64,000 nucleotides of DNA from assembly GCA_910579785.1 (NCBI GenBank), contig CAJTVJ010000002.1:62001-126000 (forward strand). Reading direction: 5' to 3'. Each line of letters opens with the position of its first letter. Position 1 is the stretch's first letter. This DNA comes from an uncultured Christensenella sp. Lineage in GTDB: Bacteria; Bacillota; Clostridia; Christensenellales; UBA3700. The notes below the pieces were generated by a model. It had not been told where the DNA came from. It saw only the letters and a list, made by a program, of their open reading frames with translations, and ran no database searches. Shown in pieces: positions 44,144 through 52,334 of this stretch. The translations under genes and the position numbers were made by a program.

Positions 44144-45285
44144 TGAAGTGCAGTATGTGCGGCAGCAATATCGAAAGACCGTTGGAACTTTACAACGGAA
44201 GATGGTGCTGTCCAAGTTGCAAAAAGGACATCTTCCCCGACGTGGATACTGAATTTGCCATCACTCCGCGCAACAGAGAATTGTTTGTGCGCTCGGAGGA
44301 ATACTATTTTAAGTGGCTGACCTCGACGGAGGAGAGCAAATCGACGAGATTTAAGTATCTTGACAAGGCGGTCAGTCTGTGTTATGAATCGGCGTTTGAA
44401 TATCATCCGTCCGCGCTTATGAGGTTGGGATATTATTACGAACGAGGATATGCCGACTTTAATACCAGCAGCGCAGAGCGTTGGAGAGTGGCATATTTTT
44501 ATTATAAAGCGTTGCTTTTCAACACGCATAAGGGCGTGAATGCCGAGGGCGGCGAAGAGAGATTTGCAGACGATTTGACGCAGATAAAGTTGCAGTGCGG
44601 CGAATATATGCAGGGACTTTTGAGAGACATACCCCAAGAGCTTTTGCAAAAGACGTCCTTTGACGGATACGAGAGCTTTGACAAGTTGAGAAAGAGCGTT
44701 GCAGATAAGATAACCGACCTTGGCGGAGACGCCGAAGACCTTGGCGATGTGCAGACCCGTTCGCTTGCCGACATGTCGAGTATGGCGTACGCTACGCTGA
44801 GAGCTTGTGTGGACGAAGAACGCGCGCCCGTGTTTGCGATATTCAAATTGCAAAGGTATGAGTGCCAGAAGTTGTTTTTGGAGAGCGAAGACGGCTTTTC
44901 GGTCGTTGGCAACGTGGGCAGAGATATGGTGATAAAGATAGCCGCGGCTTTTGACGACAAGGAGATAGACGGCAGGTTTAAGGACTTCAAGAGTTCCAAC
45001 GCGCTTGTCGATTACGTCAACGACGACTGTCCCGAGAGCGGAGTATATGTCTGCTTTATAAATTGGCTGGGCGGACATAAATATCTCAAAAAGAGAGACC
45101 GTGCAAATATCGTCGTATGTTTGGAAGACAATTCGCATGCCGCGATCAAGAAGTTGATAAGGGCTGGCAAATACAACAACTGTGTATTTTACGACGACGA
45201 CTTTTATAAGTTTGACGAAGGGCGCAAGGGCTTGTCTAAAAAAGAAGTTGACAGATTTGTCAGAGAAGTGTGCGAGGAGGAGTGA
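44143..45285 (+). CDS. Zinc-ribbon protein with Sel1-like segment
   Basis: The 380-residue product has an N-terminal zinc ribbon (CSMCGSNI, then CCPSCKK). Residues about 60-125 (ALMRLGYYYERGYADFN, AYFYYKALLF) look like a Sel1/TPR-type helical repeat. The C-terminal 180 residues form an alpha/beta region I do not recognise. The ATG overlaps the previous stop by one base (TAATG), so translation is coupled. It is cytosolic. A TIR domain was considered and not supported. Confidence 0.6.
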   Translation: MKCSMCGSNIERPLELYNGRWCCPSCKKDIFPDVDTEFAITPRNRELFVRSEEYYFKWLTSTEESKSTRFKYLDKAVSLCYESAFEYHPSALMRLGYYYERGYADFNTSSAERWRVAYFYYKALLFNTHKGVNAEGGEERFADDLTQIKLQCGEYMQGLLRDIPQELLQKTSFDGYESFDKLRKSVADKITDLGGDAEDLGDVQTRSLADMSSMAYATLRACVDEERAPVFAIFKLQRYECQKLFLESEDGFSVVGNVGRDMVIKIAAAFDDKEIDGRFKDFKSSNALVDYVNDDCPESGVYVCFINWLGGHKYLKKRDRANIVVCLEDNSHAAIKKLIRAGKYNNCVFYDDDFYKFDEGRKGLSKKEVDRFVREVCEEE

Positions 45286-45287
45286 GT

Positions 45288-46763
45288 TTGATAAGGCTTG
45301 ACAGATTGCTTTACATACTTGACGAAAACAAAGTCAAGTATCCCAAGAAATTCAAAGATATCGAGACGGAGGGCTATGACAGCAACCGTTGCGAGTTTTT
45401 TTCATACGAATTGAGGGGCGAGATAGAGCGGCTTATCGAAATCGGTATCAACAACGGATTTGACGTCAACGTCAAAAATGCGATATTTGAACTTGCTGAA
45501 ATGACGGTGAATATGACCAAATACAACGCTTCTTTAAAGCTGGACTATTATGCCGAGAAGAGGCAGATTATCGTAAGAAAAATCAAAGATAACAAAGGAG
45601 ATAGGGATATGGCAGATATTAAGGAAGAGATATATAAATATATAGACAATTCCATCGCAGGCGCGGACAGTCTTATAGCCGGCGATTTGGACGATTATAA
45701 AAAATCTATTATTATGTCGGCAAGAGATATGCTCTTGGGAATAAGAGAGACGGTGGACAATGCGTTTGACAATTCTTCGACTGACGCCGCTCACAGAGCG
45801 AGATACGTCATAGGCGACAGAAATTATGCCCTGTATGCTTGGAGAGAGAGCGTCGCAAGAGGTATGATATACGACGGTGTTAACAAACATCTTGAAGAGG
45901 CTCAATGCGAGGCGGACAAGTGGTGCGAACTCGTTAAAGAGGTCAGCAAGCGCAAGATGGCAAAGGACGCCGACATAGCAAAATTCCAAGACGATTTGTT
46001 TTCTTCTATGACCAAGAGAGGCGAGGTCAAGGAAAAGGGCGACGCATTCTTTTCCCGTCTTAAAAGCTTTGAGTCGCAATTTGAGATACAGAGCGAAGCC
46101 TTTGACAACGTCAATAAGATAAGCGAAGAGATACAGGCAATTCAAGGAAAGATAGCGGACATAATAGACAGGCTTGACAGAGGCGAGATACTCCAAGAAG
46201 AAGCGCTTTTGCAGATTGAGATATTGCAGGAAGACGAAGAGCTCAAAAAGATGGAAAGAGACTCTTACAGGGCAGGTCTCAACATGATAGCAGGCACCGT
46301 GTCGGGTATGAAGAGGCTCTTGCAGCAGTTTAGAAGATTGGAACTCATATTCAATATGTATCAGAAGATAGAGCCCAATATGTTTTACGCGACTTTCTCC
46401 GACATAGATTTCAACAGATTTTTGGACGTAATGAGTTTTGGCGCGAGCGAGGCTGAGATAGTGTCGGCACTCAGTTATTACGAGACGGTCATGGAGACAG
46501 TGCAGTCGCAGACAATGCACATGGCGCAGCTTGACAATAGATTTGCAGAAGCAAATAAATTGTTTGACGCTATGAAGAGACCTGTCGGCAGAAATACCAA
46601 CGCGCAGGACAGAGAAAAAGAAAAGAAAGAACAGGACGACAAGCTTGCCGCATTGCGCAAACAATACAACAAGCCTGCGCCCGAAAAGCCCGTCGAGACG
46701 CAAGACAAAGAGTCCGTCGACGACGACTTGGCTGCTGTGATAAACAAGATAACCAAGAAATAA
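45288..46763 (+). CDS. Long coiled-coil protein
   Basis: About 491 residues if started at TTG 45288, which is 7 bases after GAGGAGG; a GTG at 45270 would overlap the previous gene. The N-terminal 110 residues are mixed. The rest is almost fully helical, with long coiled coils (for example EIQAIQGKIADIIDRLDRG and EEALLQIEILQEDEELKKME) and a charged, proline-containing tail. It is cytosolic. No catalytic motif is seen. Position between membrane and AAA genes suggests a scaffold or polymer-forming role. The similarity to ESCRT-III-type proteins is only in overall helical character. Confidence 0.65.
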   Translation: MIRLDRLLYILDENKVKYPKKFKDIETEGYDSNRCEFFSYELRGEIERLIEIGINNGFDVNVKNAIFELAEMTVNMTKYNASLKLDYYAEKRQIIVRKIKDNKGDRDMADIKEEIYKYIDNSIAGADSLIAGDLDDYKKSIIMSARDMLLGIRETVDNAFDNSSTDAAHRARYVIGDRNYALYAWRESVARGMIYDGVNKHLEEAQCEADKWCELVKEVSKRKMAKDADIAKFQDDLFSSMTKRGEVKEKGDAFFSRLKSFESQFEIQSEAFDNVNKISEEIQAIQGKIADIIDRLDRGEILQEEALLQIEILQEDEELKKMERDSYRAGLNMIAGTVSGMKRLLQQFRRLELIFNMYQKIEPNMFYATFSDIDFNRFLDVMSFGASEAEIVSALSYYETVMETVQSQTMHMAQLDNRFAEANKLFDAMKRPVGRNTNAQDREKEKKEQDDKLAALRKQYNKPAPEKPVETQDKESVDDDLAAVINKITKK

Positions 46764-46776
46764 CGGGAGAGAAAAA

Positions 46777-47526
46777 ATGGCAGAGAGAAAGGAAAAAGAG
46801 AGAAAGCTTGAACAGATAAAACCCGATCCCTATGCAAGGATAATCGAGGACAACAAACGCAAGATGGAAAGCAAATTGCTTGACGGCAAGAGAAGCGAGA
46901 TGGAAAAAGCCATAGAAGATCTCGGCAGAAAGGCAATAGAAAGCGAGATGAAATACGGCGAAGATCATTTCAATACACGCATACTTACGATGTTTTACAG
47001 CGTGACTTTCACCATGAAAGAATTTGTCAACATGATGTTTGCAATGAAAGAAGCGATGAGCGTACTTTCTCAGACTATGAATATCATGGACGACGTGTTC
47101 AATTTTATCGACGAATTGATGACGATTGACAACTATAAGACCTATTCGCTTATGGGGCGTATAAAATTGCAGCGTAAGATACGCAAATTCGTCAGACACA
47201 ACACCAACAGAATGAAGGCTATGTTCAGCTTAGTCAAGGGATACGGCAAGATAGCCGACGGCATGATGAGAGCTATGGGCGGCTTTGATAAAAAGCTCAA
47301 AAAGAGCATGAGCGCAGGCGGCGGCAAGAAGAAGGATAGCGTTGTCGAGGGATATGAGGCAGAGGCTCAAAAGAAACTTGCTGCAATGCGCGCCGAGATA
47401 AAGGCAGAAAGCGGAGAGGGCGGCGCAGACGGCAACGGCGCAGGCGCGACTAGCGGCAGCGGTGCAAATTCGGCGGCAAGTACGCCTAGCGGCAGCGACG
47501 ATATAAATATCGACGACATCGTATAA
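46777..47526 (+). CDS. Basic helical protein with acidic tail (possible AAA partner)
   Basis: A 249-residue protein with no membrane segment. Residues 1-190 are helical, K/R-rich at the N-terminus and methionine-rich in the centre (FAMKEAMSVLSQTMNIMDDV). A Gly/Ala/Ser linker (about 212-240) leads to a short acidic tail, DDINIDDIV. A basic helical body, a flexible linker and an acidic C-terminal peptide are the general layout of ESCRT-III subunits, whose tails bind the MIT domain of Vps4. It stands directly before a Vps4-type ATPase gene. No MIM1 or MIM2 consensus is seen, so the link is a hypothesis. Confidence 0.6.
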   Translation: MAERKEKERKLEQIKPDPYARIIEDNKRKMESKLLDGKRSEMEKAIEDLGRKAIESEMKYGEDHFNTRILTMFYSVTFTMKEFVNMMFAMKEAMSVLSQTMNIMDDVFNFIDELMTIDNYKTYSLMGRIKLQRKIRKFVRHNTNRMKAMFSLVKGYGKIADGMMRAMGGFDKKLKKSMSAGGGKKKDSVVEGYEAEAQKKLAAMRAEIKAESGEGGADGNGAGATSGSGANSAASTPSGSDDINIDDIV

Positions 47527-47545
47527 TAGATAAAGGACCAAGCAA

Positions 47546-48685
47546 ATGACAGATACAAAGAAAGACGGCGTTGAAGAGTTGGAAAATCGACTGAGGGCGA
47601 CGACTGAGGATATACGCAAGATACTCGGAGGCAAGAAGGATAAAAAGGACGTGTCCGACGACGAGAAGTCAGAACTTCGCGCCAAGTATTCGCAGGCGGC
47701 GCAGATAGCGCGCACTCTTGCCAACAGATGCACCGACACCGAAAAGAGCGCAAAATATTCCAAGTTTTACAAGCAGCTCAGCGAAGCCGCGGCGAGTTAC
47801 GGCTCGGTGATAAAAAGCAAAGTTCCCGACACGACGCTTGACGACGTCAAGGGACTGGACAACGTCAAGGCGCTTGTCAAGAGCTTTATATTTATGGCGC
47901 GTAATCCGCAGATACTCAAATATTACAAGATGGAAGGCGGTCTGGGAATGTTGATGTACGGCGCGCCCGGCACAGGCAAGACGATGTTTGCCGAGGCGAT
48001 AGCCAATGCAATGAATTTGCCGCTTTTTATTGTCACTCCTGCCGATATTTTTAAGTCGTACGTCGGCGAATCAGAGCAGGCTGTCAAAGAGATTTTTGAC
48101 GAGATAGACGCCTGTCCCGACGGCGCGATATTGTTTGTCGACGAATGCGAGTCTATATTCAGCAGACGTACGCAAGACACCAAGGACTATAAAGCGGCTG
48201 TCACGACCGAGCTTTTGCAGCGTATCAACGGCTTTGGCGTCGACGGCTCCAAGCGTATCATGATAGGCGCGACCAACCGTCCCGACGTAATAGACCCGGC
48301 ATATTTGCGTTATAAAAGATTTTCACACATAGTGCACGTAACGCCGCCTGATTTTGCGGCTAAGAAAGCAATTATTGAAGGCAAACTCAAAGGTATATCG
48401 CTTGACGGCATATCGCTTGAAGAAGTCGTCAATATGACAAAGGAATATACCAACGAGGTGGGCAGCAACGGCGAAGTCAACACCGTGGCGTATTATTCTG
48501 CGGCGGATATCTGCGGCATAATAGAGGAGACCTGCCGATGCGCATTGGAAGAGATTGAATCCAAGGGCGGCACCGAGCCGATACCGCTGCGCGCCGATAT
48601 GTTTGAGAAGTCATTCAAAAAAATTCCGCCCAGCATCAGCGCAGACCTTTTGGAAAGCTACGAGAATTTCCGCAATACGCATTAA
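47546..48685 (+). CDS. Vps4/katanin-type AAA ATPase
   Basis: A 379-residue AAA protein. A helical N-terminal domain (about 1-90) precedes one AAA module that starts TTLDDVKGLDNVKALVK, as in Vps4, katanin and spastin. Walker A is GAPGTGKT (139-146), pore loop 1 is FKSYVGESE (169-177, like the KWMGESE of Vps4), Walker B is ILFVDEC (195-201), and the second region of homology is GATNRPDVIDPAYLR (241-255), followed by YKRF. The N-terminal domain has the size of an MIT domain, but homology was not proved. It probably pulls on the helical protein(s) encoded just upstream. It is the last gene of the operon. Confidence 0.85.
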   Translation: MTDTKKDGVEELENRLRATTEDIRKILGGKKDKKDVSDDEKSELRAKYSQAAQIARTLANRCTDTEKSAKYSKFYKQLSEAAASYGSVIKSKVPDTTLDDVKGLDNVKALVKSFIFMARNPQILKYYKMEGGLGMLMYGAPGTGKTMFAEAIANAMNLPLFIVTPADIFKSYVGESEQAVKEIFDEIDACPDGAILFVDECESIFSRRTQDTKDYKAAVTTELLQRINGFGVDGSKRIMIGATNRPDVIDPAYLRYKRFSHIVHVTPPDFAAKKAIIEGKLKGISLDGISLEEVVNMTKEYTNEVGSNGEVNTVAYYSAADICGIIEETCRCALEEIESKGGTEPIPLRADMFEKSFKKIPPSISADLLESYENFRNTH

Positions 48686-48705
48686 ATTATATTGCTTAAT
48701 GCAAG

Positions 48706-48735
48706 TGCCGCGTCTTACATGGCGCGGTATTTTTT
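48706..48735 (+). terminator. Terminator of the eight-gene operon
   Basis: TGCCGCG (48706-48712) pairs with CGCGGTA (48723-48729), followed by TTTTTT. Confidence 0.8.
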
Positions 48736-48841
48736 CATACTTTAACGCCTTAATAAATTCCGCTATAATTAAAGTTGTATCATATTTTGGCGACATATTT
48801 TATAAAAACTTTAAATTATAATGCGTTTTTTGAAGTTGGTA

Positions 48842-48870
48842 TTGACATACGCTTGATTGTGTGTTATAAC
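48842..48870 (+). promoter_or_regulatory. Promoter of the decayed ABC cassette
   Basis: TTGACA (48842-48847), 17 bp, TATAAC (48865-48870). It resembles the promoter of the intact cassette at 49494. Confidence 0.65.
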
Positions 48871-48949
48871 CTAATTAAGAAATATTATAGCCATATCTAT
48901 TGAGTTAGTTAGTCATTGTTGTTTGTAAATAATTTGTGGTTGGGGGAAA

Positions 48950-49464
48950 ATGAAAAAAGAATTCGCAATGCTTTTTAAAAAGAGATATATTTATCTTATA
49001 ATTATGTCAGTTTTGATGTTGACGTTTATGTTGATTGGACAGTTGACTTTTATTGATAGCGTAAAAAGCAGCGAAGATTCGGTATACGGCGAATACATAA
49101 GCGATTTGCCGTCGTGTTCAACGATGGAAGAATCAGGTCGATGGGACAAAACGCGTTGTTACAGACTACGTCAGCAGCGTAAGCATTGTTGATTATGACA
49201 AAGGGATTTATTTGAATTTGAGCAGCGTCTTGTTTATGCGGCAAGACAGTCAGCCTGTCTTTAATAGGAATTATAAGACGCAATTCAGTTGGGAACAAAT
49301 AAAAAAGTTTTATTCGCAGACCAAGGTCAACGAGACGGAAAAAAAGTATCAGCGTTAATTGTCGTTATAGAGAAAATCAAAATATCTATGACGGCACTAC
49401 CAAGATTTTTTATAATGAAAAAGACGTGACGTTTTATGTGTCAAGTGACTTTAAGTCAAACTAA
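48950..49464 (+). pseudogene. Fused remnant of an ABC permease and a lipoprotein
   Basis: Residues 1 to about 63 (MKKEFAMLFKKRYIYLIIM onward) are nearly identical in pattern to the start of the permease at 51161. At about 49138 the reading changes frame and continues as a copy of the lipoprotein of 49591, from GTKRV through FSWEQIKKFY. After a stop and another frameshift near 49355 it ends with YDGTTKIFYNEKDVTFYVSSD, matching the lipoprotein C-terminus. The ribosome site (GGGGGAAA) and promoter are still present. It is a fossil of a second copy of the neighbouring cassette. Confidence 0.8.
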
Positions 49465-49493
49465 AAATACAAAGAGACTTAGCATAAAGGGTA

Positions 49494-49522
49494 TTGACAT
49501 ATATAACAAATCATGTTATAAT
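49494..49522 (+). promoter_or_regulatory. Promoter of the intact lipoprotein/ABC cassette
   Basis: Consensus boxes: TTGACA (49494-49499), 17 bp, TATAAT (49517-49522). Confidence 0.8.
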
Positions 49523-49590
49523 TAATATGAATAACAAGCGTGCTAAATTTGCGAGTAATTTCAAACTTTTATATGATTGGGAGGGATGAT

Positions 49591-50304
49591 ATGTCAAAAA
49601 AATATAAAATCATTTTCATTGTATTTATTATGCTTTTGACGCTATGTATACTTTGCGCATGTTTGCCAGATAAAGCAAAAGAAGAGTATATTTCCTTACC
49701 TAGGGGAGACGGTAAAGTAAGCGTTGATATAGGAAGATACAAATTGACAGATAGAGTAGTGAGACAATTTAACGCGCTCTATGAGGTAAAACCGGGAGAG
49801 CAAGATGGGCTTTTAGATATATTTAGAGACAGTCAATATTGTATTGGAGAATTTGTGATACCAGTTACTCAGTATACAGAATCAGAAAAATCCGAAAGCA
49901 TATATATCGGACAGGAAGCTATATGGTTGACATATCAAAATTCAATATGGGTGTGTCAAAGATACGGTAACAAGCGTGTAAGAGTAAAATGCTTCTCAGG
50001 AGATTGGATAATAAACAAGGATAAAAATATGGCTGTAACGGTCAGTCATATTTTATTCTCTACAAATCAAAATACAAGTTTTGACGAAGAATATGCTACG
50101 CCTTTCAGTTGGTCTCAACTGTGCAAGTTTTTCCCTTTGGAAAGAATAGACGAAGAAGAAAAGAGTATAGAGATTGACTGTGAATATAAGGTGGGCAACG
50201 AATCTTTATTTGACGGTAGGGGAAAGACAAAGATATATTTTAATGAGCAAAACAATACGATAACGGTGTCAAGCGACTATGTTCCTAAGGGGGAAAGCGT
50301 ATGA
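49591..50304 (+). CDS. Lipoprotein of the ABC cassette
   Basis: About 237 residues from ATG 49591 (MSKKYKII), which follows GGGAGGG. The signal peptide ends in a lipobox (LCILCAC), so it is lipid-anchored outside the cell. The mature part has no recognised family. A paralogous fragment lies just upstream at 49138-49464, and the next gene overlaps its stop (ATGA), so it works with the ABC pair, perhaps as a sensor or immunity-type lipoprotein. That role is inference. Confidence 0.75.
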   Translation: MSKKYKIIFIVFIMLLTLCILCACLPDKAKEEYISLPRGDGKVSVDIGRYKLTDRVVRQFNALYEVKPGEQDGLLDIFRDSQYCIGEFVIPVTQYTESEKSESIYIGQEAIWLTYQNSIWVCQRYGNKRVRVKCFSGDWIINKDKNMAVTVSHILFSTNQNTSFDEEYATPFSWSQLCKFFPLERIDEEEKSIEIDCEYKVGNESLFDGRGKTKIYFNEQNNTITVSSDYVPKGESV

Positions 50305-51164
50305 TAAAAGTAGAAAATCTTAAAAAGAGGTATGGCAAAAAGCTTGTGCTTGACATTGGTAAGTTGGAATTTGAAGAGGGGGAATCAGTCGGCGTATTCG
50401 GCGCCAACGGGTCGGGAAAGAGTACGCTTATCAAATGCTTAACAGGACTTCTGCCTTACGAGGGCAAAGTATATATTGAAGGCAAAGACATCTCCAAAGA
50501 CCCCTCGCCGTTGAAGAGCGTAGGTATACTTGTCGAAGAGCCTGCGCTATATAAGACCATGACGGGCAGGCAAAATATAGAGTGCTTTTGCGAAGATACG
50601 TCCAATCTCGATAAATATGCCGAGATACTTGACGTCAAAGACTTGCTTGACAAAAAGGCGCGATCTTACTCCCTTGGTATGAAACAAAAGATGGGGATAC
50701 TTCTTGCATGCGTCAAGGGCAAAAAGGCAGTCATATTGGATGAACCTTTTAACTGTCTTGACATAATCAGCATAGAGAAAGCCATTGACTTGATAGTCGA
50801 GTGCCAAAGCAGCGGCGCGACGGTAATACTCACTTCGCACCAATTAGAGCTGTCGCAAAAAGCAATATCTAAATATTATTTAATTAAAGATACCAAGATA
50901 TACGATTTCATTCAACAAGACGAGAGCGTCAAGATATACAGTGTAGAATTCAATGACCAAGACAATGCAAAGTTGGCTTATGAATATTTGAAAGAAAAGA
51001 GCGTTGACTGCGAGTATAAGGATTATACTGTCAAAATACGCCTTACGGACGGCGACGTATATTCTTTGATTGGCGAGGCAGAGCAGTTGAAGAACGTCAA
51101 GAAGATAGAGGACGTCAGCAATTCTGTAAAAGAGGCATATATCGCAATGGAGGAAGGAAAATGA
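50301..51164 (+). CDS. ABC transporter ATP-binding protein
   Basis: A 287-residue ABC ATPase of the ABC-2/bacitracin-export type: Walker A GANGSGKST, signature YSLGMKQKMG, Walker B AVILDEPFNCLD, H-loop VILTSHQLELSQ. The C-terminal 80 residues form the extra domain usual in this group. It overlaps the lipoprotein and permease genes by 4 bp each, so the three are coupled. The substrate is not evident. Confidence 0.92.
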   Translation: MIKVENLKKRYGKKLVLDIGKLEFEEGESVGVFGANGSGKSTLIKCLTGLLPYEGKVYIEGKDISKDPSPLKSVGILVEEPALYKTMTGRQNIECFCEDTSNLDKYAEILDVKDLLDKKARSYSLGMKQKMGILLACVKGKKAVILDEPFNCLDIISIEKAIDLIVECQSSGATVILTSHQLELSQKAISKYYLIKDTKIYDFIQQDESVKIYSVEFNDQDNAKLAYEYLKEKSVDCEYKDYTVKIRLTDGDVYSLIGEAEQLKNVKKIEDVSNSVKEAYIAMEEGK

Positions 51165-52168
51165 AAAAAGAATTTGCTATGCTCTTCAAAAAGAAATATA
51201 TTTATATCATAATCATTGCAGTTCTTATGGTTGCTATCATGCTAATATCGCATTTGGTTTACAAAGACAACGTAGAAGGAGCAAGCAACGTATACAGCAA
51301 CTATATTGAGACATTGGATATATACAACACAAAAGAGGAACTGCAACAACTGTATAATGACGCTTTGGCTTACTTAGAAGAACACGGCCCCGGAGGTATA
51401 AAAAGCTCTGAGTTTGCAGATTTTTGGGAAGAGCCGCCTGCCGATTATTTTGTGGCTATATACAAGTTTTTGCTAGACAACGATTTGCCTTATGATAGTT
51501 TGGTTGATTTCAGTAATATACCCAAATATACGTCATTCAATTATTACACCTATTACACATTATTTCTCGGTTATGCCATTGTTCTTTCTTGCGTAATTAT
51601 CGGCGCGTTTTATCAGACGGGCGACGTCATGACCAAGATGTCAAAGATGGTGTATTCGTCCGGCAAAAAACGCCTTAGCATAATAGACGCCAAGTATGGA
51701 GTGTCCTTGATAGCTATTCTTGCAGTTATTCTGCTTTCCGACATAATAATGGCGATAGCGGCGACAAGTCTTTTTCCCGACTCAGGAGCAAAGTATTGCA
51801 TTATGTATACGGGAAGCAAGCTATTGACAATGAACTTTTTTGAGTTTTTTATGTTAAATCTCACAAGTCACTTGTTGATGGCAACGCTCTTATACACAAG
51901 CATATATTATCTGTCTGTGATGTTGAAAAACGGCATATTTACCGTATGTGCGTCATTTGTGTCGATTATTTTATTGTTGGTGATACCGACGCCGAGTTCG
52001 TTTGACACATTTATCGCTATGTGGTCCGGATATGTCAACGTGTTGTATATGCCGTCTTATTACACCGAGGTAAAGAATGTCGCGCTTATTGTGCCTTATG
52101 TCGTTGGAGCTGTGGCAATAGCCGTAGCGTCGCGATTTGTCATCAAGAAGATGGATTACAGCCGTTGA
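51161..52168 (+). CDS. ABC-2 type permease
   Basis: A 335-residue membrane protein with six predicted helices and a large extracytoplasmic loop after the first (about 35-125). It starts with MKKEFAMLFKKKYIYIII, the same start as the pseudogene at 48950. It forms an exporter with the ATPase encoded in front. It ends the three-gene cassette and is followed by a terminator. Confidence 0.88.
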   Translation: MKKEFAMLFKKKYIYIIIIAVLMVAIMLISHLVYKDNVEGASNVYSNYIETLDIYNTKEELQQLYNDALAYLEEHGPGGIKSSEFADFWEEPPADYFVAIYKFLLDNDLPYDSLVDFSNIPKYTSFNYYTYYTLFLGYAIVLSCVIIGAFYQTGDVMTKMSKMVYSSGKKRLSIIDAKYGVSLIAILAVILLSDIIMAIAATSLFPDSGAKYCIMYTGSKLLTMNFFEFFMLNLTSHLLMATLLYTSIYYLSVMLKNGIFTVCASFVSIILLLVIPTPSSFDTFIAMWSGYVNVLYMPSYYTEVKNVALIVPYVVGAVAIAVASRFVIKKMDYSR

Positions 52169-52197
52169 GAAATATAAATATATAAAGTTATATAAGC

Positions 52198-52226
52198 AAA
52201 TCGCGTTCTTAAAGAGCGCGATTTCT
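52198..52226 (+). terminator. Intrinsic terminator of the ABC cassette
   Basis: AAATCGCG and CGCGATTT (52198-52205 with 52217-52224), with TCTTTT after. Confidence 0.8.
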
Positions 52227-52334
52227 TTTAAATATATTATTAAATTAACTTTATGATAAATAATTTGTTGTCGCAGCTTGCAATAGATTTACAAAATTTC
52301 CGTTTTGGAGTATTATAAAATAAAGAGGGATTTT

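Noticed and set aside
43825..45138. A 437-codon ORF on the minus strand in the eight-gene operon
   Set aside because: Antisense to the MBG protein and the 380-residue protein, which both have good ribosome sites and coupled starts. No recognisable motif.
44143..45285. A TIR or other NAD-consuming effector domain in the 380-residue protein
   Set aside because: The C-terminal alpha/beta region lacks the conserved start (F-SY) and the catalytic Glu pattern of TIR domains.
45534..46703. A 389-codon minus-strand ORF inside the coiled-coil gene
   Set aside because: Shadow of a Lys/Glu-rich coding strand, which reads as Leu/Phe-rich in reverse. No ribosome site.
34504..48685. The eight-gene operon as a prophage or integrative element
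   Set aside because: No integrase, transposase, portal, capsid or attachment repeats are visible, and its base composition looks like that of its neighbours.
34504..48685. The eight-gene operon as a DISARM, BREX or restriction system
   Set aside because: No methyltransferase, nuclease, PglZ or PLD-type gene is present. Only the SNF2 ATPase is shared with DISARM-like systems.
48950..49192. An independent 80-residue membrane protein
   Set aside because: Its first 63 residues copy the permease start and the rest is out of frame with a lipoprotein copy, so it is a pseudogene fragment.
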